Origin: Heterodera schachtii
Lineage: Eukaryota > Nematoda > Chromadorea > Rhabditida > Heteroderidae
Direction of reading: 5' to 3'
Assembly: GCA_023374025.1 (NCBI GenBank)
Contig: SIJG01000028.1
Coordinates: 606,116-670,115 of the forward strand
DNA length: 64,000 bases
Under the pieces are notes generated by a model. That model was not told where the DNA came from. It saw only the letters and a program-made list of their open reading frames with translations, and did no database searches. This document shows positions 11,601-22,749 of the stretch, in pieces; position 1 is the stretch's first letter, and each line of letters begins with the position of its first letter. Made by a program: the position numbers and the translations under genes.

Positions 11601-14600
11601 TCGTAATACCACCGGTTTTGTTTCCATGCCATGGTAAGCCGTGGTGCCGCCTTGGCATGCCGATTGTCCAGCTGGAGAATTTCTTTTTCGAACCACAGCA
11701 CCCAAATGAAAAGGTCAGCAGCCAGCTTAAGTGCTCCATGCTCTGCAGAAACATCGGTTGAAAATGCTCGAATGTAATGCAACTCCAAAAGTGATTGATT
11801 TCGAAAAACTGAAAAACAAAAAAAGAGCTTTCAATTTGTTTGCCAGGCAAGAAAAAAAAATTAAAATGACAAAATATGAAATTAAAATGTGTAAATATTA
11901 TAAGTATACCGCAAGGGCGTAGGCAGGGGGGGGGCTGGGGGGGCTAAAGCCCCCCCCCGAAACCCAAAAAGTAAAAAATTTTCAGTAGATTTTTTTGAAA
12001 TTTTAAGCAATTTTCTTAATAAAATTGCATTAAAATACTCAAAAATTTTCCCGGCGGCGCCTATCGGCACCGCCGGACCCCCATTTTTACCATATTTTTG
12101 AAAAATGGAGGCCAAAATGGCAAAAAATATTAATTTTTTGGCGAAAATTTTTGTAAAATACACCCCATAATTCGGGATTTCAAAAAACCAAAAATACACC
12201 CCCTAAAAATCGACTTAAAAAGGAAAAATACACCCCTAAAAATCGACTTAAAAAGGAAAAATACACCCCTAAAAATCGACTTAAAAAGGAAAAATACACC
12301 CCTAAAAATCGACTTAAAAAGGAAAAATACACCCCTAAAAATCGACTTAAAAAGGAAAAATACACCCCTAAAAATCGACTTTTTGACTTCAGCCCCCCCA
12401 AAGCCAAGGGTCTGGCTACGCCCTTGGTATACCGTATTTCTTGAATTAGAGAACCCCATGAAATAAAACCCCCTTATTGAGGGGGATTCAAAAATAGAGC
12501 CCCTCGGGGGCTCTAGCTCAATAAATACGGTAATTAAGATTCAAATATTAACCAAAAAAGTGTACGTAAAACTCAGTGCTTTTAAGATCTTTGATGATTT
12601 AAATTTTTTTATTCATTTTATTTTTCTGTTTCCTAATTACAGGATTTTTTTTGTTTCCTAATTACAGTATCTCCGACTACCGTTTATTTTACCGTTTTCG
12701 TCAGAGCACTGTTTTTCATTTTTCCCCCACTCCAATTCGATTTCCCACTCGGACAGTTGCAATAATTTGAACAGCCGCGTCGGCGCACCGCGCACTTTGA
12801 CCATTTGTCGCCATACCTCCATAAACCCAGGGTAACATTCACGGTTTTGTTGCCGTAAGGAAACGCGCTCCACTTCAAGCACCCATTCGGCTTTTTCTTT
12901 CTGATCACATTTGTTTGGCCACCATTTACGGACTAGAACAAAAAAAAACAAAACAATTACCAACAAATTAGGCAATTAAACTTCCCTCAAGCGGGTCATC
13001 GTTATTGAGGAAGCAATTTTAATTAGCTAAAAACTGCCAAAATATGGCCGAAAAAAGGGGAAATTGGGTCAAAAATGTTATTAAATTTTGTATTTTTTTG
13101 AAATTTTAGTCAGTTATTGAGAGGATTTTTTCGTTCGCGACGAAAAACTTTTGAGTTTTATTTCCCTAAATTATTCGAAAATGTGGAAGTAGCAAAAAAA
13201 AAAACTGGGTGTTAAAAGCCAGAAAGGGTTTTTTGCTAATGCTGCTAAACCCCAAAAAATAAATTATTTTTTGGATGTTTAAACCCAAATCAAATTTTTA
13301 AATTTAATGGTGAAAAATGTGTTTGTGCTTCTCTCAAAAAATGCTATGAGCAAAAATAAGAAAAAGCTGGAAACAGGCATTTTTATTTATGACGAATTGG
13401 TTGGTTATGGTTTCTAGTGAGAAACCTTTACTTAAGCCGAGTGGGCTGCTTTGTATCGAATGAATTTTCATTTTATTAATCATAATCCGTGCTGTTTGTT
13501 TGCACCTTTTTCCTCCTCCGTTCCCATTTTGTCCTCCTCCATTTGCTCATTGTTGGCCAAATAGTCGCGCAGTTGGACCAGCAAGCAAATGCCTTTTGCC
13601 GATGTCACCGACTCGTGTGCCAACGCCGCCTTTTTTACTTCGTTAAGCTTCTTGAGCATCAGCTTTCCAAACGGCGTGCCTTTGTGCGCCGCTTTTTGTC
13701 GAACATTTTGTTCCCTTTCTTGCCACACGGCACTTGCCAAAAACCTTCGAACGGCATTCCGGCATTCGAATGCCAATGCTTTTGCACTGCCCGTCCGATA
13801 CTCAAATTGGTATAGATGACTGTCCAAGTAAGGAATGTAGGAGAAATTCTCTGAAAACGTAACTCACATTCTTAAATAAGTGAGATAGAGAAGAAGAAGC
13901 TTCCCCGAGAGGAAGATTAATGGATCAAATTGAGGCGATAATTGATCCTATATGATCGAGCAAAGAGGGGAACCGGAGAGGGAAGGGTCGGTTGTTCAGC
14001 TGGTAGAACACTAGTCTGGTCTGGAAAGCCAGAGACGCCGCCGGTTCAAAGCCGGCCCGCCCCGGCTCCCGGTAAATTGGACACCGGAAAATTGGACACT
14101 AGAAAATTGGACACCGAAAAGTGGACACTAGAAGATTGGACACTAATGGAAATTTGGACACCGGAAAATTGGACACTATCGGATAAAATAAATTAATTAA
14201 AAATAAATTAAACAAAATTTTAAAAGATTTTATTTTAGTCAGCACATAATTAGTAGGGATGCGATTTTTAGGCAAATGCCTAAAATTTTTGCGCACTTAA
14301 TACGTACAAATAAGCACGAAAAACGCATTTTCCGCTTGGTTTGGGGTGTCTACGATGACTTTTATAATGCCTAACTTTGCCTATTTTGGATTTTTTGTGC
14401 TTGATGCCTATTTGCCTATTTTTGTGCCTATTTCGCCATTTTTGAGGACTTTTTCAGGATTGAATGCCTGATCTACTTTAAGTGCCATAATTATTAATCC
14501 ATTTACCCTATACAAATTTCTTTTTCAACTTCATTCCTGGGTTTATTTTAGGAATTTGGTGTCCAGTTTTCCTTTGGTGTCCAAAATTCCGGCGGTGTCC

Positions 14601-17600
14601 AGTTTTCCGCTTGGTGTCCAATTTACCGGTCCCCCCCCCGCCCCATAGGTTTTCCCTCAAATGCTTCCCCAGCTCGTTCATATATTTCATAAGGAAGAGA
14701 TTTTATGCTTTTAAATATTTTTTGCTTGCATTTAATTCAAAATGATGAAATATACTATTTTCCGATTGAAATCAATCGAAATAAATTTTGCATCGATTTT
14801 TTTTCATAGAAAAAATCAGCGACATTTTATAACTTTTTGCCATTTTCAGCAATATCGCCATCAATTTTTAATTTATTTTTGCCATTATTTATTTAATTAT
14901 TTGAATATGGCAAATGCCATATTTTGGGCATTTTCGAGAAGTTTTAAACAAAAATAAACCATTTTAGACCATAAGAAACGACAAAATATTTCAGAAAATC
15001 AAATCTTTCAATAAAATTTGACTTTTTCAGCACAAAAACTTTCCCTCCATTTAGAATTTTTTTTTGTCATTTTTTAAAAAAGTTTTTCAAAAAAATTTTT
15101 CGACACGAAAACCCTTAAAAATAGTTTAACTATTATTTGCTTCAATGAATTGGAAAGAAATCTATGCTTTATCCGTTTTTTAGCCCCACGAAAAAATGTT
15201 TAAAATTTCAGCGATTTCCAAAATGACGTTAAGTAAACCGTGGAATGAATGCTCTTTAACCAACTGAGTCACATTATTTGTTTAAATGGGAACAATTTCC
15301 AACCGTATTATCTATCTCTAATTATCCCCCGGGGGGATTATTGTTCAACCTCCTCAGAAAGGGGGGGGGGGGGGGAGATTATTAGATACGGGGCGCTAAA
15401 TGGAGAAGGGGGGGGGGGTAATTAGAGATAATACGGTAATTATGTAATTAATGCGCTCAACTCAAATTTACCGATACGCATTATGGAAGGGAATTCTTCT
15501 TCCAATAAATATGATTCATTTATTCCCATTAAATAAGGAAGCCATCTTTTGTAATTTTCAATATTTTTATGGTAGCACAAATAATGTTGAAACTCTGTCA
15601 AATTCACAATTAGGAGTTCAAAGAATTTTCTAAAATGTGAATTTTGTAAAAATAAAATTTAAAAAAAAATAAACGAACCGATAAAAAAGATGGGAAAGCA
15701 TTTTTTGCGAAATTTCTGCGGAATATTCCTTCTTTTCGTTGCACTTTTTTACATGTTCAAAAAATTCTTCTTCACTAATTGTAGTGAAATGTTCCTTAAA
15801 CTTTTAGATAAAAAAAATAGAATAAATCTTTTAAAATAGCAAAAAAAATAAATAAATAAAATTTATTAAGAAAAGAGAGATTTTGCGAAAATTGATCAAA
15901 TTTTATATAAAAAAAGGTTTGTCTTCCAACCCCAAAATTGGAATGAATTGAGAAAACAGGAATTAAAAAATCCAAAATTTATGCGGTATAAATTGGGCGG
16001 AAAAAATATTTGCAATAATATTATTCACTAAAAAATCAAATATGCATAAAATCTAACTCTTTAAAAAATTTAATGTTCAACAATATTTATGGACGAAATT
16101 TTTAGTTTTTTAGAAACAATTTATAATTTTGAAATTTTTCAACTCTTTTATTAGAGAATTTTTTTCATTTTTTTTTTTTGTGTAGTATTTTTGTTAAGGA
16201 ATTTTGGGAATAGCTTCTTTAAATTTTTTAAGATTTTTATGTTAAGACTTAAAAAAATTCCCAAAAATAGGACCTAATAACTCGAAAATATAGTAACACC
16301 TAATCAAGTTTGGTTTATGTATGAGAATTTGTTAATGTCATTCCCGATCCCCTTAATAGTTCAGTGCGTTCATCCTAATTGCTTCCGGGGGCCGTAGCAA
16401 AAGAAGGTGGTTATGGTTAAATGATCATAACCATGATGGTAAACCCGTAGCAAATGTGCAACCACGGGTTCATGGTCATTTAGTAAAATTACCATGGTAC
16501 CACCTTCTTTTGCTACGGCCCCGGGCGGGGGTCATTTGGGCGCTAAGCGCTATAATTATTTGCAAATGTACAACACAAAAACTTGGCTTAACAAATTTTC
16601 TCACTTTTTTCCATAACCTTACAAATTTTGCAGGTAATCAAGAAGCATTTTTGAATGATATAAATTTAATAAAATTTGGTGGACATATAAAAAGCTTTCG
16701 GCGCTTGGCGCCGAAACAAGGGCGTAGGCAGGAGGGGGGGGGGGGGGGGGGGGGGAGCTGGTTTGTGAGGAGGCTAAGCCCCCCCCCCCCGCCCCGAAAT
16801 CCAAAAAAAAAAAAATTTTCGGCAACTTTTTGAAATTTCAAGCAATTTTCTTAACAAATTGCATTAAAATTCTCAACCGGTGGCGCCTATCGTCACCGCC
16901 GGAACCCCATTTTACCATTCTTTTTTGAAAATGGAGACAAAAATGGCAAAAAATAGTAATTTTTTGGCAAAAACGGCTAAAAATTTTGTAAAATACACCC
17001 CCCTAATTCGGGATTTCAAAAAACGAAAAATACACCCCTAAATATCGAGTTTTTGACTTCAGCCCCTCCCCCCCCCCCCCCCCCCGAAGCCAAGGGTCGG
17101 GCTACGCCCTTGCGCCGAAATGACCCTATCCGCTTGCTTCTTACTTGGTCAATTTTTTGCTCCATGCCAATGATTGGGATGCGATAGCTTATTTTCTTGG
17201 CATTTTTTGCCCATTCTTCGTTGGCATTCAAAGTCTGATTTCGGACTATGTGATGCGCATAGCCAAACAGCAAACACATTTCTCTGTTAATTAGCTCACT
17301 GTTTTCATTATAATCATCATCATCCGCAAAAGCAAAAACAAATTCCGTCCGTTCCTCCCATGCCTTGGACAATTTATTTCTCATTTCCAAAAAAGTGTTA
17401 TCATTGCTATTAATCTAAGAATAAAAATATTATAAATTATTTTTATAAAATTTAGCGGAACGTATTTCTATTTAGCGATTAAGAATCAGACTTATTCTTG
17501 GTAATTACGGAAGGGCTACAACCCTAATTTGGGTTTTTCGCCTTTAAAATAAGTGCGTCCCTTTTTTGACGCCTCTCACAAGGGAACCAACCACCCGAAA

Positions 17601-19226
17601 TGTAACTGATCAAATCAATTTTAACTTTTTTAAAAATTCTTTTCAATATTTAATAAATAAGATTAAATATTGAAAATTTTTGGAAAATTTTCGATCACGC
17701 TCTGAATTTTCCATTTTTGCCTCTGTTTTTGCGATTTTTCGCCCCCGGTATAAGCTCTTATTTCGTGATTTTTCGCCTCAAAAAATCATGGAAAAACTTT
17801 TATTCTGATCCTAATTTGCTTTTAACGAATGCGATTGGGTTTTTTTTGTTCTAAAAATAAAAATTTGAAAATTACGGATTAGGGAAATACGGCGTTTTTG
17901 GACCCGCATAAAAATCCGGATTACGGATTTACGTAATTGAAAATCCAGTTACGTGCAGCCCTTTCCAAGACGGTCCAGGAAAGGGCTAACGGGACTAAAT
18001 TCTGATTCGACAGGGCCCTAGTAAAAAAATTTAAATGTTTTTTCATATAATTATTTTAACAAATTATATACATTAATTTCATAAATTTTTGCGAATGCGT
18101 CTTCAATGGAAAGATTCAAATACCAAAACAGCATTTTTACGTCGAGCCATTTCTTTCGGTCCGATTTTACAAAATTATTTTTGTAATTTGACTTCGATTC
18201 ATTGGACAAAATCTTTTTGAATTCATTTTGCATTTCGTCAAGAATTTCATATCCTGAGCAAAGAGTCGAATTAAATTAAGCACATAAATTATTTATTTAA
18301 TTCAAATGAATAAAAAATCGACAATTTTGTCAAACTAATGATTTTTGTCAAACATTAAAGCAAGTCTTAATGCACTAAAAGAGGCTCTTGGGAGTTTTAC
18401 CGAGATTGAAGAGAACCATAATTCAGTCCCATTTGAGTGTATTTTTTAAATTATAAATCAGAATTTTGAGCAAAATCATAAAAACGAAAAGCCATGGAAA
18501 AAAGCACGTTATAGAAATTGTAAATAATATTTTTCCCGATTCTTCGTGCAATAAATTCACTAGGAAGGTCGGGGAAGCAGGTCGGGGGATCGGGGACCCC
18601 AATCAGCGAATGACTAATATTTTCTTTCAACAAAAAAAATCCAATTCTTTTTATTAATTCCTAGAGATAAAGTAGGACTGGCACTGTATTATTAGGCGCG
18701 CCTTGGAAAACTAGAAAAATTTTGGCCCGGTTTTCGAGAAAATCCAAAAATGTCAACTTACAAATGCTTGGGAGTCGGTGAAATATTTTTAATTTTGAAA
18801 AATTTTCTATTTTTTTGACCTTTAGCTGACAAAGCTTGGTTATGTGCGTCATTTTGTCTTAGCACAGAAATTGGCACATTTTCTTTTGGGCATTCCAACA
18901 GATCATTTTTGTTTTTCTGAAAATTACAAATAAAATAAATAATTCATTTAACCGAAAGCAATGCAAAAGTTCATAATTTTTAAATATTTATCCATTAATT
19001 TAAATTAGTTATCCATTGGATCAATAACAGGCCAAAGCTTTTTAAGCTATTTTGTTTTTCCTATTCATTTTTAAAATATATTACAGTTTAAAATTTAAAT
19101 TTGTTTAAAACTGAAAAATTCACTTACTTCTTCGTCCGATTCTGCATTGTCCGCGCCAATTAATTTAATCGCAATTAAAAATACCGTGACAAAACGGATT
19201 AAATTTTTTAAATGTATTTGTTTCAT
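5392..19226 (-). CDS. Large predicted secreted protein with C-terminal poly(A) polymerase domain
   Basis: Twenty exons read in one frame: 19226-19128, 18916-18820, 18253-18072, 17414-17145, 15800-15679, 13819-13506, 12932-12693, 11808-11233, 10891-9965, 9912-8962, 8914-8757, 8684-8580, 8524-8324, 7999-7684, 7599-7477, 7396-7258, 7180-6957, 6719-6628, 6485-6271 and 5641-5392. They total 5601 nt (1866 aa). Residues 1-24 look like a signal peptide (hydrophobic FVTVFLIAIKLIG, then A|D). Residues 34-633 are helical and unrecognised, 634-942 very Lys/Glu-rich, and about 1030-1125 carry repeats of SPAKSDRSFEN. From about 1300 the sequence matches canonical poly(A) polymerase: GSYQFGALTNDADIDAICV (catalytic Asp 1369, 1371), third Asp in NISIDLD (about 1447), AIKMWAK, LGFFNGISLSILVAKV and a C-terminal RNA-binding-like region. 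The last intron uses a GC donor. The weakest junction is exon 2 to 3 (donor GTCAAA). It may instead be two or three genes; the polymerase domain itself is secure. Confidence 0.62.
11904..12434. mobile_element. Non-autonomous hAT-type MITE with internal tandem repeats (copy 1)
   Basis: The element is 11912-12426 (515 bp). It begins CAAGGGCGTAGGCAGG and ends CTACGCCCTTG, perfect 11-bp inverted termini. It is flanked by the exact 8-bp duplication gtataccg (11904-11911 and 12427-12434). Eight-bp duplications are diagnostic of hAT transposons. Inside, a 35-bp unit starting at ACACCCCTAAAAATCGACTT is repeated about five times (12190-12380). It sits in the intron between exons 12693 and 11808 of the large gene. 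Confidence 0.9.
12430..12532. mobile_element. Hairpin mini-element H1 (TA-type termini)
   Basis: Inverted termini CCGTATTT/AAATACGG lie between TA dinucleotides, and the interior contains a G/C-tract hairpin (CCCCTTATTGAGGGGG; GAGCCCCTCGGGGGCTC). Related copies lie at 15303-15437, 24873-24980 and 42170-42294. The first bases of this copy are part of the target duplication of the neighbouring hAT element, so the hAT copy inserted into its end. Confidence 0.7.
13985..14064 (+). tRNA. tRNA-like sequence, possibly tRNA-Ser(GGA) pseudogene or SINE head
   Basis: A cloverleaf can be drawn: acceptor GGGTCGG/CCGCCCC with one mismatch, D-arm GTTC-GAAC, anticodon arm CTGGT-CTGGAAA-GCCAG with anticodon GGA, and T-arm GCCGG-TTCAAAG-CCGGC with a good B box. 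There are about five extra bases between the D and anticodon arms, and it lacks the long variable arm expected of serine tRNAs. It lies in an intron of the minus-strand large gene, directly beside a foldback element. It could be functional only if the insert is tolerated; a pseudogene or tRNA-derived SINE is more likely. Confidence 0.45.
14069..14629. mobile_element. Foldback element with GGACAC-repeat arms
   Basis: The left end CCGGTAAATTGGACAC is the exact reverse complement of the right end GTGTCCAATTTACCGG. Each arm is a short tandem array of an AAAATTGGACACCGG-like unit (14069-14180 on the left; 14550-14629, inverted, on the right). The middle (about 14250-14470) carries a dispersed AT-rich repeat starting TAGGGATGCGATTTTTAGGC. 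No coding capacity. Confidence 0.7.
15303..15437. mobile_element. Hairpin mini-element H2
   Basis: Termini CCGTATTATCTATCTCTAA and TTAGAGATAATACGG are inverted, with long G runs (about 15360-15375 and 15409-15418) in the interior. It belongs to the same group as H1, H3 and H4. It lies in the intron between exons 15679 and 13819 of the large gene. Confidence 0.65.
16380..16530. repeat. Large palindrome / hairpin element
   Basis: GGCCGTAGCAAAAGAAGGTGG (16389-16409, shown by its key bases) is repeated in inverted form as CCACCTTCTTTTGCTACGGCC near 16500-16520. Shorter inverted pieces (ACCATGATGGTAAACCCGTAG and its partners) lie between. The arms could fold into a stem of 20 bp or more. It is intronic, with no coding capacity. 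Confidence 0.65.
16709..17120. mobile_element. Non-autonomous hAT-type MITE (copy 2)
   Basis: The element is 16717-17112 (396 bp), with termini CAAGGGCGTAGGCAGG and GGGCTACGCCCTTG. An exact 8-bp duplication, cgccgaaa, lies at 16709-16716 and 17113-17120. Orientation and sequence match copy 1 (11912-12426), but it has only one internal ACACCCCTAAA unit. It lies about 25 bp inside the intron that follows the exon ending at 17145. Confidence 0.9.
17500..17965. repeat. Dispersed AATTACGGATTACG repeat, intronic copy
   Basis: It begins near AAGGGCTACAACCC and ends near TTACGTGCAGCCCTTTCC. It shares the TACGGATTACGG-type interior and GGGCTG-type ends with better-preserved elements at 38343-38942 and about 40121-40738. 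No clear target duplication here. Confidence 0.45.
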
Positions 19227-19782
19227 CTCTGTAGTAAAAAAAAAAAGTTGGATATCTCTTAATGACACTTTATAGATTATTAAACAACTATATTTATTAA
19301 ACATGTATTAATTTTATAAAAAAAATATAATAAAATGCTTTCTAAAAATAAAAAATCTAAAAAAAAAATTAATAAAAGAGAAAGAGAAAATGTTAAAGAA
19401 TGAATAATTTTGTAAATCAATTGAATATACGCATATGATATGCGTAATATAGAAATTTTTTATTTTTTACAATTTTATATAACAGTATTTTGTATTCTTT
19501 GTTTACGCCCCCTCCCCTGCCATCTTTGCAGACCGAAACATAAGGGGTTGGGGGGGGGGGGAGTTTAATAATTTTCTCAACATTAAAATTTCTCTACGGC
19601 GCCCATTGATAAATTAGTTATTTTGGCCAACAATCAATTGCTAAATTGGTAAAAATGCCAAATATAATTTGAAATGATAATATTAAAGAAATGGAAAATT
19701 TTAATGTTAAATTGTTTAAAATTCAAAAATAAATGACGTTAATGAGTGGAGTGGTTCTCTCATCAGATTTCATTTGATCTGT
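19227..19782. other. Short intergenic region, possible divergent/upstream region of the large gene
   Basis: AT-rich sequence upstream of the signal-peptide exon at 19226 and beyond the 3' end of the transthyretin-like gene. It contains a G-tract (19540-19562) after CCCCTCCCCTGCC. No exon or recognisable promoter motif found. Confidence 0.5.
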
Positions 19783-21502
19783 TCATTTGGCATTGTTTCG
19801 CCGAGTTCCATCCGAAACAATGCCCTCATCACCAATTTCGGCACCTTTGCCGTTTTCGGCATTATTGCTGTTGTTTTGGTTGGTGTACGGTAGCCCAAGA
19901 GTTAGCGGTGGTGCTAAATTTTCTGTCATAAGAGATCTGTCTTTTGAAATTTTTGTTTTTAAAATTTTTTCTCAATAATCATAATAAGAACTGACTGAGA
20001 GTTAACTTTCTTAAAAAAAGATTAATATTGTTAATAAATTTTGCCAACAATTTTAAAATTTTTGCCTCGGCGCCACCGTTTGGCACCGCTTTAAAACCCT
20101 TCCCATTCAAAAAACTCGGATAAATATATATGATTAATAATGGTCCTACGCTTGGCAAATCTACAAATTTCTATAAAACTTTCATAAAAATTTACGCGTA
20201 AGCATGAAAGTTGTCTGCCCGAATACACCACCAGCACTATTAGATGGTGCCACCACTGTTCCGTTGTTGGCAAACACGCTTAAGCCGGCCACCGTCGAAG
20301 GCACCGGCGCGTCCAGCACAATGGGATGCTCAATGTGCCAGTCGTAGGTGCGCGGAGTGTACACGCGGAAAACCGGCCAAACGGTCAGCCATTCGCCGTT
20401 GTCCGTGTTGCATTGGTGGTAAACGCGCAGGTAAAATTCGGGCCTATTAAAAGATAAAATTTTTTATTTTTTTAAGTAAAAAGTTTCATGTCCGGTTAGC
20501 ATTGAGAGGACCCCTGGATAGTGTGGTTTTGAAAAATTGAGCGAATACCGCATAATAAATTATGTTTGAATAATTTTAATTTATCGCTTACAAAATGAGA
20601 AATATTTAAATTTGTTATAATTTGCTTGAAATTTTAATTTCCATCGATAAAATTATTTTAAAGCAATAAATTAAATTATTAAAACACAATTATTATGCAT
20701 ATTTGCTTAACAAAAAATTGATTTTATATCCAAATGACATCCAATGTTTAGGCTTTGACAAATTTTCATTAATTTTTGAGGGTAAATGGCAACTCGTACA
20801 AAAGGCAACTCGTATTTTACAAAATAAACCCTAAGCCTAGCCTAGGCCCAAGCAAGCCTAAACCAAGGCTTAGCCTAAAGCTTAGGCCTAAGCCTAAAGT
20901 CTAGGCCAAATCGAAGCAATTGTACTAGTTGCATGTTGTAGTACGAATTGTCATGACACCATTTTTGATACCGATTGATGCTAAACCAATCATGATCAGA
21001 TGCGCAACCATCCAACTTCCATAAACCAGTCGGGTCGTCCACCTCGGTGAATGTCGCCTTGTCGTCTGAGTCCAGCGGATTTTGAAAATCCGTCTAAAAT
21101 TATGGTCATAAATTTAAAAGAATAAGCCTCATTTTGTTTTATTTGTTCATTTGGCCTTTTTAAAATTTGTTATAAGTTTTTTTTTATTCTTTTTTAATAT
21201 TCAAATTTATTTAATTTTAATATATTGTAAATTTATAGAAAATTTATGAATCTTTCATATTTAAAACACAATCAAACATCATTAAATTCATAATTAATTA
21301 TCTTCATTTATACATTTTGTGGACTGTCCAAGTCCCAAAGTTCCACCACCGCCCCCAACACTTTGGTCTGGTTCTTGTTGCACTTGACCAGCCCTGTTGC
21401 CCATACACATTCCGTGTTTGCTGCGCAAGATGGAAAAAGAGTTGCAAGAAGGACAAATGGTGCCGAAAATGACAATGCCAATGCCAATGCCATTTGGCGC
21501 AT
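19783..21502 (-). CDS. Transthyretin-like (TTL) secreted protein
   Basis: Four exons: 21502-21314, 21093-20960, 20443-20196 and 19922-19783; 711 nt, 236 aa, all junctions in phase. It starts with a clear signal peptide (MRQMALALALSFSAPFVLLA). The mature N-terminus has the TTL pattern of a Cys-containing strand then VVELWDLD. The middle has the DSDDKATFTEVDDPTG turn, and EFYLRVYHQCN is the conserved late strand of the family. TTL proteins are extracellular and nematode-specific; some are effectors. The Gln/Asn-rich tail encoded by exon 4 is unusual. If exon 3 were not spliced at its GTAAAT donor, the protein would end earlier at 20182. The family call is solid; the last exon is less certain. 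Confidence 0.83.
20720..20930. repeat. CTAAGCCTAGGC simple repeat in TTL intron
   Basis: A run of degenerate CCTAAGCCTAGGCC units at about 20825-20905, in the intron between TTL exons 2 and 3. Confidence 0.6.
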
Positions 21503-21836
21503 TTTCAAATTGAATTTTAAAATATTAATAGTAAGTGTCATCGATAAAACAATTTGAAAAAGTTATTCTTTCAACCAACTCAAAAATATTCAAAAATAAA
21601 TAAAACTAAAATAAATTGCATCTCAAAACGGGAGATTCAGTAATGTATTTTTAGGTAAAATATGAATACAAATTTTGGTTTAAAATATAATTTATCTTTT
21701 TCTTATATTCATTTTAATGCATTATTTTTTCATTTATAACACTTTATAAAAGTACAAATTTTTTATATTTAAAAATGTTTTCTCACAAAAATTTACACAG
21801 CTTTGTTTGGATTTGGAGAGGGGAAAATTCCGCAGA

Positions 21837-22344
21837 TTATTGTGGGACGCATTTGCGCGAATTCGAAAGCGGAATGCGAGCATAAGTATCATTATAATCA
21901 CAGCACAACAGATTTATAATTGCATGTTTGCCACTGGAAAGATAGATTTCATTCATTTTTGTATTATTCATGTAATTAAAAAATAGCACCAAATTACGGG
22001 TAAATTAAAATTTGCTTAATGATATAAAAATTGAAATGTGTGAACGGTCTCTACCCAAAAAATCCCATAGTCGGCATCAACAATGCCTTTTATAGAAGGC
22101 ACCCCAGTTCGGTCTCGGGATAACTGAGATGGAGGGCAGAGAGATTTGGGAGATTAGCTAAGCTAATCCCTCTCCCGACAGAATTAATTAGGGTCGGGAA
22201 CGGGGGACACGAAAAAGATGAAAAGGGGCAAGGCACTAATTAGGCAATGGATATAACACTCACCCCAGCGGAATATTGATGCCGAGGATTGGGATGAGAG
22301 CTTTTGTCAGTGAATAAATATTCCGAAAAGGTTAAATGAATTTT
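21837..22344 (-). CDS. Unrecognised two-exon fragment
   Basis: Exon-like stretches at about 22340-22264 (ending at a consensus GTGAGT donor) and 21933-21837 (after acceptor TCTTTCCAG, ending TAA) join in phase. The first encodes a hydrophobic stretch (KALIPILGINIPLGG) that resembles a receptor transmembrane helix; the second is short and cysteine-bearing. No 5' exons found. It may be the tail of a gene or a relic. I cannot name it. Confidence 0.3.
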
Positions 22345-22749
22345 TTTTAGAATATTTGGTCAATTTCAAAAAATGCCAGTTAACGGTTACGGGTTGCTGT
22401 CATTATGGCACTTTTTTGAGCCCACATAAATAGCAATTAGGATTATCCTTAATTTAAATTAAGTGGAAAAGAATTCGAGAATGAAAAAAAAAACAGAGAC
22501 AAAGATTTGGCAATACGAAGAAGTGTGGTTGAATGCTTTGACGCGATTGAGAACCTAAATTATGCTCCTTTTGTCCCGTGGGAAAGCCATTCATTAAGTA
22601 AAATTTATTAAATAATTTCAAGCGTTAAAGTTAGAATAAAATTTATTTCTATATCATTATTTTGTAAAATTTAAATTTTAATTTAGATTCCGACACTTTT
22701 TCATTGCGAGATTTTTTAATTCGATGTTGCACCAAAAATACTCATTTTC

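Noticed and set aside
12130..12459. Minus-strand frames of about 75-109 codons with repeating RGVFFLFKSIF
   Set aside because: They are translations of the tandem repeat inside the non-coding MITE at 11912-12426.
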